22,400 nt of DNA from CAYYFX01 sp964571855 (GTDB taxonomy: Bacteria; ARS69): assembly GCA_964571855.1 (NCBI GenBank), contig CAZNDO010000034.1, positions 1-22,400 on the forward strand, given 5' to 3'. Of this stretch, positions 17,701-22,400 are shown piece after piece. Position numbers and translations under genes: made by a program. The notes under the pieces are model-generated. The model saw only the letters and a program-made list of their open reading frames with translations, was not told the DNA's origin and did not search any database. Position 1 is the first letter of the stretch. Every line of letters begins with the position of its first letter.

Positions 17701-18214
17701 GGCGGACCTGCGCGGCGACGAGCGCCCCGAGGAGCGGCTGCCGGTGCGGCTGGACATCGCGGTGGACGCGTACCTGCCGGAGGAGTACATCGCGGACCCG
17801 GACCAGCGGATCGTGTTCTACAAGCGCCTGGCGGATCTCGCGGAGGTGGACGGCGTCCGGCGTCTCGGCGAGGAGCTCGTGGACCGCTACGGAAGGCTCC
17901 CGGAGGCCGCGGCGAGTCTCCTGGCCGTGAAGCAGCTGCGGATCCTGGCCGAGGCGTCGGGTGTTGCGGAGCTGCGGGCCCGCGGCGGCCGCGCCGCGCT
18001 CGCGTTCCACGAGGGGCGGGCCCCGCGGCCGCCCATCGTGCGCGAGATGGTGCGGCTCACGCCGGCCGAACTGGCGTTCTTCACCGAGGGCCGCGACGGC
18101 CTGCGCCTCGAGGTGAAGGCGGACGGGGTGGACGACCTCATCGCCGCCCTGGAGGCGCTCTTGCGGGTGACTTCCGGCTCTGATACGTTGTCCGTTTCGC
18201 AAGTCGTCCATTGA
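14771..18214 (+). CDS. mfd: Transcription-repair coupling factor
   Basis: Removes RNA polymerase stalled at DNA lesions and recruits UvrA to the site. The 1147 residues match the family length. The N-terminal UvrB-homology region includes ETDVLPYDRRSPHAETLGER and RGGLVDLFPFGS. The RNA-polymerase interaction domain, around residue 475, has LKRGDYVVHVDHGVGRYDGI. Motor motifs are Walker A GDVGYGKTE (K628), DEEQ at 723-726, LTATPIPRTLNMAL, and a translocase end with IIESGLDLPNVNT and QLYQLRGRVGRS. The TRG motif region and a C-terminal domain follow (DAYLPEEYI...). All are intact. The GTG start sits inside a GTGA overlap with the BatA-like gene, so mfd may be read on the MoxR transcript. Confidence 0.97.
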   Translation: MSGIARVLQVVAEDPALRAAFADLAAGRETLINGLGCSAKALALANLHRSADAPILVIAPTAEEAESLVGDLEVCLGVEPVFLFAETDVLPYDRRSPHAETLGERIPCLGALASGGNIVCVTTARALAGRVPSPAEFAAMRLPLAAGDTLDRDALVEQLVRRGFRAERIVEEVGTFAVRGGLVDLFPFGSRNPVRVEWFDDSIESLRTFDAATQRTVEPLARIDLLPQRELMAGEAEIRAARAQGPLPFEDGANPFVDGIEAWLPRFCPDAGSLLAHVAPHGIVVLDEPDRLREALAEQHAEAAAAYAELPAAAPRPPAPDALFVTADDVAAALRDRTVLRLALFAGDSAKTALRPADGPLAEHRVVVHSQETFRGSFAVLRERLRAQVDEGHEVWVFCDNKGQQGRLAEMLEGLAESVRLEVASLRNGFSMPERKLVVLTDHEMFARTARRRRAFRHGGGAPIHDYAALKRGDYVVHVDHGVGRYDGIELVATGGFESECLILRYQENASIFVPVDQINLVQKYVGGDAGAPPVVAKLGTAQWERTKARAKKAVEKMAAQLLEIHAARQAKQGHPFSADGEWQREMEASFLYEETPDQRKSTDAVKRDMEDARPMDRLVCGDVGYGKTEVAIRAAFKAVGDGKQVAVLVPTTILAKQHLDTFTERLRAYPVRVDMLSRFRSPKEIKESLAKLAAGDVDIMIGTHRLLSKDVKFRDLGLVIVDEEQRFGVKHKERLKELRKLVDVLTLTATPIPRTLNMALLGLRDISVIETPPPNKLPIVTEVVEAGDEVIRKAVLREVQRGGQVFFVHNRVQSIDGVAARLRELLPELRFDVAHGQMAEGQLEQVMMDFLERRSDVLVSTMIIESGLDLPNVNTILINRSDAFGLAQLYQLRGRVGRSNHRAFAYLLIPPGAQLTDVARKRLRAIEEFSELGAGFRLAMRDMEIRGAGNFLGPEQSGHMEAVGYDLYCQMLRETMADLRGDERPEERLPVRLDIAVDAYLPEEYIADPDQRIVFYKRLADLAEVDGVRRLGEELVDRYGRLPEAAASLLAVKQLRILAEASGVAELRARGGRAALAFHEGRAPRPPIVREMVRLTPAELAFFTEGRDGLRLEVKADGVDDLIAALEALLRVTSGSDTLSVSQVVH

Positions 18215-18229
18215 GTCGAACGGGAGGAG
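18161..18229 (+). promoter_or_regulatory. Weak promoter candidate and ribosome site before the parvulin lipoprotein
   Basis: Within the end of mfd, TTGCGG (18161-18166) and TACGTT (18184-18189) are 17 bases apart, in a local dip of GC. A clear GGGAGGAG site (18222-18229) precedes the GTG at 18235. The Shine-Dalgarno is convincing. The promoter is only a suggestion. Confidence 0.25.
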
Positions 18230-18234
18230 ATACC

Positions 18235-20013
18235 GTGTTCCGCGCTTCGAGAATGGCGGGTTCCGTCGGGGCGGCGCTGGCCGCCGTCGCGGTGCTCGCG
18301 GGTTGCGGCGGCAAGGAGAAGGGGCCGCTGGACAAGGTGGTCGCCCGGGCGGGGGACATCCAGGTCACGCTGGCGGACTTCGCGGACGCCTGGAACAAGA
18401 TCTCCCCCCCGAACCGTCCGGACATCTCCACGATCGAGCAGAAGCGCACGTTCGCGAACGATCTCGTGAACCAGCGCATCCTGCTGGCCGAGGCGCGGCG
18501 GCTGGGCGGGATCACCGACCCGAAGATCCTCGAGGCGCTGGAGCAGCGGCGCCGCACGGACATGCTGAGCGCCCTGTACCGCGCGGAGATCACCCAGAAG
18601 GTCGAGGTGGGCGGCGCGGAGGTGGAGGAGCTGTACCGGAAGCGCGAGACGGCCGTGAAGGCGTCGCACATCCTCCTCGACGACATGGAGACGGCGCGCA
18701 AGCTGCACGCGGACATCACCGCCGGTCGCATCGCGTTCGCGGACGCGGCGAAGCAGTACTCGCTGGACCAGTCCACGAAGGGCAAGGGCGGCTCGCTGGG
18801 CGAGATCCAGTGGGCGCAGACCCTGCCCACGTTCCAGGACCGCGCGTTCTCGCAGGAGCCGGGGACCATCTCGGAGCCGTTCGAGACCACGTTCGGTGTG
18901 CACATCCTCCGCGTGGAGGAGCGCGTGGCCCGGAAACTCGGCACGCTGGACGAGATGCGCATCCAGCTCCGCAACGAGGTGCGCTCGCAGAAGGAGCAGC
19001 TCCGCCTGCGCGAGTTCAGCGCGGAGCTGGAGAAGAAGGCCGGGCTGGCCTGGAACGAGGAGGGGCTGGGCGCGCTGGAGGCGGCCATCGCGCGGATGAC
19101 GGACGTGGATCCGGACACGGTGGACGCCGAGCGGCGCTTCCTGCCCGAGGTCTCCGAGGCGGAGAAGGCCACCGTGGTCGCCAGCTTCTCGGGGCGCAAC
19201 TGGACGATCGGCGACTACGTGGCGGCGCTCGCGAAGCAGACGTACACGAGCCGTCCGCCCGCGCGCATCCCCCGCGCCGGGCTGCGCGAGCTGATCCGGA
19301 GCACCCAGATCGCACCGGAGCTGGCGGCCGCCGAGGCGCAGGCCCGGGGCCTGGGCGACACGCCGGAGCTGAAGAGCACGGTCGCGCGGCTGGAGGAGCA
19401 GGTGCTGATCGAGCAGCTCCACACCCGCTTCATGCAGTCGGTCGACGTGACGCCGGAGGACGTGCGCGCGCACTTCGACTCCACCCGCGCCGCGGACTCC
19501 TCCGCCTTCATGTATCCGGAGCGCGTGGACATGCTCGTGATCACGAACCCCTCGGTGGACGTGGTCAAGGACGCGCTGCGGCGGATCCGGAAGGGCGAGA
19601 ACGAGGAGGCGGTGCTGAAGGAGGTCTCGTTCGACCACCTCACGAACCAGAAGGGCGGGCGCACCGGGCTCGTGGGCCGCGGCACCTACTCGCCGCCCAT
19701 CGAGGACGTGGCGTTCTCGGGGCGCGTGGGCAAGGGCTGGTGCGAGCCCATCGTGCTCGAGGGCGCCGCGGCGGCGGTGAAGGTGCTGGACCAGCAGCCG
19801 CCGCGTCCGGCGCGGTTCGAGGAGATCGAGGACCAGCTCACCCAGGCGCTGCAGCAGCAGCGCGGCGACGCGGCCTTCGAGGCCTGGCTCGACAAGGAGC
19901 GCGAGGCGCGCGGCGTCGAGATCCTCGACGACGCGCTCGCGCTGTACGACCAGGCGGTCGGCGCGCAGACCGCGCCGCCGGCGCCGGCGGCGAACCCCTC
20001 GCAGGGAGGCTAG
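18235..20013 (+). CDS. Peptidyl-prolyl isomerase (parvulin) lipoprotein
   Basis: A 592-residue exported folding factor. GTG 18235, after a strong GGGAGGAG site, gives a lipoprotein signal with the lipobox LAGC (C24). A longer TTG start at 18211 overlapping mfd would only lengthen the n-region. After a SurA-N-like helical part (EQKRTFANDLVNQRILLAEARRLG) comes a parvulin PPIC domain (about 142-232: KASHILLDDMETARKL, GGSLGEI, GTISEPFETTFGVHILRVEER). A long linker leads to a second, degenerate parvulin-like domain (about 424-540: VDMLVITNPSVDVVKDAL, KGGRTGLVGRG). It should be anchored to a membrane by its lipid and assist exported or outer-membrane proteins. A Pro/Ala-rich tail ends it. It precedes a SurA-like gene, suggesting a two-chaperone unit. 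Confidence 0.88.
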   Translation: MFRASRMAGSVGAALAAVAVLAGCGGKEKGPLDKVVARAGDIQVTLADFADAWNKISPPNRPDISTIEQKRTFANDLVNQRILLAEARRLGGITDPKILEALEQRRRTDMLSALYRAEITQKVEVGGAEVEELYRKRETAVKASHILLDDMETARKLHADITAGRIAFADAAKQYSLDQSTKGKGGSLGEIQWAQTLPTFQDRAFSQEPGTISEPFETTFGVHILRVEERVARKLGTLDEMRIQLRNEVRSQKEQLRLREFSAELEKKAGLAWNEEGLGALEAAIARMTDVDPDTVDAERRFLPEVSEAEKATVVASFSGRNWTIGDYVAALAKQTYTSRPPARIPRAGLRELIRSTQIAPELAAAEAQARGLGDTPELKSTVARLEEQVLIEQLHTRFMQSVDVTPEDVRAHFDSTRAADSSAFMYPERVDMLVITNPSVDVVKDALRRIRKGENEEAVLKEVSFDHLTNQKGGRTGLVGRGTYSPPIEDVAFSGRVGKGWCEPIVLEGAAAAVKVLDQQPPRPARFEEIEDQLTQALQQQRGDAAFEAWLDKEREARGVEILDDALALYDQAVGAQTAPPAPAANPSQGG

Positions 20014-20018
20014 CGCGC

Positions 20019-21380
20019 GTGCACCGGGCCGGCGTCCGTGCGCTCGCGGCGCTCGCGGTCGTCGCCTCCCTCGCAGGGGCGGCGCGGTCGCAGGACGCCG
20101 CGTCGCCTCCGGGAGCCGGCGACGGCCCGGACGCGGGCGCCGACGCCGAGGTCGTCGACCGCATCGTGGCCGTGGTGGGCGACGAGATCGTGCTCCTCTC
20201 CGAGGTGGAGGAGGAGGTGTACCTGGCCAGCCTGCGCGGCGAGGTCTCGCTCACGGACGGGGCGGCCGTGGAGGAGCGCCGCCGCCAGGTCCTGGACCAG
20301 CTCGTGGAGAGCAAGATCCTGCTCGCGGAGGCGCGGCGGCAGGGCGTCCGCGTGGAGCGCGACGAGATCGATCGCGCGCTCGAGGACACCATCGCCGACG
20401 TCCGGCAGCGCTTCCCGGACGAGGAGTCGTTCCTCGAGCAGCTCCGGACGGAGGGCGTCACGCTGGACCAGCTGAAGGCCAGCCAGCGCGGGAAGCTGGA
20501 GGAGCAGCTCGCCGTGCGCCAGCTCGTGGACCGCGCGGTCCGCAGCAAGGTGAACGTGGACGAGCGCGAGATCCGCGCGTACTGGGAGGAGCGGCGGGAC
20601 GAGATCCCGAACCTCCCCGCCCGGCTGGACCTCAGCCGCATCCTGGTGTCGGTGCAAACGCCCGGAGACGTGGACAGCGCCGCGGTGCGCCGCGCGAACA
20701 TCGTGAAGGCGCGGCTGGACGCCGGCGAGAGCTTCGCCACGCTCGCCCGCGCGTTCTCGGAGGGGCCGAACGCGGCGGAGGGCGGCGCGCTCGGCTGGTT
20801 CCGCCCCCAGGACCTGGATCCCGGGGTGACGGAGGCGCTTCGCGGCATCCCGCCGGGCGGCAACACCGGCGTCGTCGTTTCGCCGCGCGGGGCGCTGATC
20901 CTGCGCGTCGACGAGGCGGATCCGCAGAAGGGCCTGCGCCTGTCGCAGATCGTCTTCCTGCGCGACGAGAAGGCCGCGCGCGCGGCGGCGCGCGCCCGCG
21001 CCGAGGCCCTGCTCGCGCGGCTGGCGGCGGGCGAGGATTTCGACGAGATGGCCAGGACGGAGTCGGACGACAAGGCCACCGCGGCGGCGGGCGGACACGT
21101 GGGCATCGTCCCGCTCGAGTCGCTGGACGACGTGTACCGCAACGCGCTGGACGGGGTGGAGCCGGGCAAGCTCGCCGACCTGATCGAGGACGCCGAGGGA
21201 TTCTCGATCGTGCGCGTCAACGCGCGCGAGGGCGAGCGCCCCGCCACCTTCGAGGACGTGCACGACCGCCTCGCCGAGGTCCTGCGGGCGCGCAAGGGTC
21301 GCGAGCTGTACGACGAGCTCCTGGCCTCCGCGCGCGAGCGCACGTACGTGGAGACCCGGCTGGCGGAGTCCGCGGGGTGA
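20019..21380 (+). CDS. surA: SurA-like periplasmic chaperone / peptidyl-prolyl isomerase
   Basis: A 453-residue periplasmic protein with a signal peptide (VHRAGVRALAALAVVASLAG, cleavage near AARSQ). The SurA N-terminal domain is clear: VVDRIVAVVGDEIVLLSEVE, then QVLDQLVESKILLAEARRQG. Two PPIC parvulin domains follow, one at about residues 200-300 (LSRILVSVQTPGD, EGGALGWFRPQDL) and one at about 305-405 (LSQIVFLRDEKAARAA, GGHVGIVPL, FSIVRVNAREGERPATFEDV). This three-part layout is that of SurA, which escorts outer-membrane beta-barrel proteins. The GTG has GGGAGG nine bases upstream and starts six bases after the lipoprotein stop. Four bases separate it from pdxA, as surA and pdxA are also linked in E. 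coli. Confidence 0.9.
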   Translation: MHRAGVRALAALAVVASLAGAARSQDAASPPGAGDGPDAGADAEVVDRIVAVVGDEIVLLSEVEEEVYLASLRGEVSLTDGAAVEERRRQVLDQLVESKILLAEARRQGVRVERDEIDRALEDTIADVRQRFPDEESFLEQLRTEGVTLDQLKASQRGKLEEQLAVRQLVDRAVRSKVNVDEREIRAYWEERRDEIPNLPARLDLSRILVSVQTPGDVDSAAVRRANIVKARLDAGESFATLARAFSEGPNAAEGGALGWFRPQDLDPGVTEALRGIPPGGNTGVVVSPRGALILRVDEADPQKGLRLSQIVFLRDEKAARAAARARAEALLARLAAGEDFDEMARTESDDKATAAAGGHVGIVPLESLDDVYRNALDGVEPGKLADLIEDAEGFSIVRVNAREGERPATFEDVHDRLAEVLRARKGRELYDELLASARERTYVETRLAESAG

Positions 21381-21384
21381 CCCG

Positions 21385-22377
21385 ATGACGACCACCCCGA
21401 CCGCCGCGCTTCCGCGCCTGGCCGTGACGGCCGGGGATCCCGCGGGCATCGGCCCCGAGATCGTGGCGAAGGCGCTGCAGGACGGACGGCTCCAGGCACT
21501 CGGACGGATCGCGGTCTACGCCCACCCGGAGCTCTTCGAGCGCGCGTGCGCGGCGATCCGCCTGGCCGTACCGCCGCGGCTGGCGATCGATACGGACGGC
21601 CCGTGGCCGCGGCTCGTGCCGGAGCCGATGCCGCCGGTCCCCGACGGCTTCGTGCCCGGCGTGCCCAGCGCCTTCACCGGGACCGTGGCGGCCGCGTGCG
21701 TGCGCGCCGCCGCGCGCGCCGCGCTGGAGCGGAAGGCCGAAGCCGTGGTCACGGCCCCGCTGGCGAAGGTGGCGCTGGCCGCGGCGGGGGTGCCGTTCCC
21801 GGGGCACACGGAGATGCTCGCGGACCTCGCCGGCGTGCGCGACGTGGCGATGATGTTCGTGGCGGACGACCTGCGCGTCACCCTGGCCACCATCCACGTG
21901 GCGCTCGTGACGGTGCCGGAGCACCTCAGCCGCGAGAAGCTGTTCACGGTGATCCGCCTCACGCGCGAGGCGCTCGTGGAGCGCCTGCACTTCGCGGACC
22001 CGCGGATCGCGCTTCTCGGCGTCAACCCGCACGCGGGCGAGGACGGCATGTTCGGCCGCGAGGAGGAGCGCACGGTCCTGCCGGTCGTGCAGCTCGCGCG
22101 CGAGCGGGGCTGGAGCGTGGACGGCCCGTTCCCCGCGGACTCGTTCTTCTTCCGCCGGCGCGCGGACTTCGACGCGATCATCGCGATGTACCACGACCAG
22201 GGGCTCATCCCGGTCAAGCTCCTCAGCCAGGGCAAGGCCGTGAACGTGACCCTGGGCCTGCCGTTCCTCCGCACGAGCGTGGACCACGGGACGGCGTTCG
22301 ACATCGCGGGGACGGGGGTCGCGTCCGCCGACAGCCTCGTCGAAGCCGCCCGGCTTGCCTCGGTCTGGACGCGATAG
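21385..22377 (+). CDS. pdxA: 4-hydroxythreonine-4-phosphate dehydrogenase
   Basis: Oxidises 4-phosphohydroxy-L-threonine in the DXP-independent-named 'long' route to pyridoxal 5'-phosphate, giving the substrate that PdxJ condenses with deoxyxylulose phosphate. The 330 residues fit the family. Signatures are TAGDPAGIGPEI near the start, metal ligands H141 (GHTEMLA), H216 (NPHAGEDG) and H270 (MYHDQGLIP), and RTSVDHGTAFDIAGTG near the end. All three histidines of the divalent metal site are present, so the enzyme should be active. ATG 21385 follows the surA stop after four bases with only a weak GGGG ribosome site, suggesting translational coupling. In many bacteria pdxA is followed by ksgA. The window ends 23 bases later, too soon to tell. 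Confidence 0.96.
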   Translation: MTTTPTAALPRLAVTAGDPAGIGPEIVAKALQDGRLQALGRIAVYAHPELFERACAAIRLAVPPRLAIDTDGPWPRLVPEPMPPVPDGFVPGVPSAFTGTVAAACVRAAARAALERKAEAVVTAPLAKVALAAAGVPFPGHTEMLADLAGVRDVAMMFVADDLRVTLATIHVALVTVPEHLSREKLFTVIRLTREALVERLHFADPRIALLGVNPHAGEDGMFGREEERTVLPVVQLARERGWSVDGPFPADSFFFRRRADFDAIIAMYHDQGLIPVKLLSQGKAVNVTLGLPFLRTSVDHGTAFDIAGTGVASADSLVEAARLASVWTR

Positions 22378-22400
22378 ACGTTCGCTGGGCGAAGGGCGCG

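Noticed and set aside
14492..18211. Very long open frame on the - strand opposite mfd (over 1200 codons)
   Set aside because: It mirrors the strong third-position GC bias of mfd, is rich in Arg/His/Leu low-complexity sequence, and has no recognisable domain.

Overview
The window is about 22.4 kb of very GC-rich bacterial DNA. Every gene I can support lies on the + strand. Most genes are packed with 4-base stop/start overlaps (GTGA, TTGA, ATGA) and GTG or TTG starts are common. Periplasmic folding factors (a parvulin lipoprotein and a SurA-like protein) indicate a two-membrane organism. A FlgD-like C-terminal domain on a secreted protein remnant and a beta-helix protein ending in a short WGKVKAAYR-type tail suggest the FCB side of the tree, possibly an Eisenbacteria-like lineage. 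That placement rests on memory of protein style, not on a search.

Layout. (1) 1-1571: a terminator-like hairpin, a short-chain L-threonine 3-dehydrogenase (tdh) that may be made from a leaderless mRNA, and an overlapping ArsR-type regulator. (2) About 1475-3965: an insert with clearly lower GC and different codon use. It holds an unrecognised protein (possibly a TIM barrel with a Cys/His cluster like that of tRNA-guanine transglycosylases) and a complete Xre-RES toxin-antitoxin pair. This is the only strongly accessory-looking segment and the best place to look for something undescribed. (3) 4075-7460: a small SAM methyltransferase, an NtrC/NtrX-type sigma-54 response regulator with no kinase beside it, and a PLP aminotransferase. 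(4) 7477-10510: an envelope or extracellular cluster with an N-terminally truncated glyoxal-oxidase/kelch-like remnant ending in a FlgD-like Ig domain, a secreted right-handed beta-helix protein, and a small secreted DNRLRE-like protein. (5) 10511-10769: a non-coding, hairpin-rich leader with a plausible promoter. (6) 10770-14774: a MoxR AAA+ ATPase, a DUF58 protein and a BatA-like membrane VWA protein. (7) 14771-22377: Mfd, a parvulin-type lipoprotein, a SurA-like chaperone and PdxA, closely spaced.

How the genes may work together. MoxR, DUF58 and BatA form the usual MoxR-VWA system, thought to act in envelope or metal-cofactor maturation. The parvulin lipoprotein and SurA serve folding of exported and outer-membrane proteins. 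Mfd couples transcription to repair, and PdxA makes a pyridoxal phosphate precursor, the cofactor that the aminotransferase upstream uses. The tdh-arsR pair looks like a threonine catabolism unit. The insert between arsR and the methyltransferase looks horizontally acquired and carries its own promoters. I found no tRNA, rRNA, CRISPR array, transposase or integrase.
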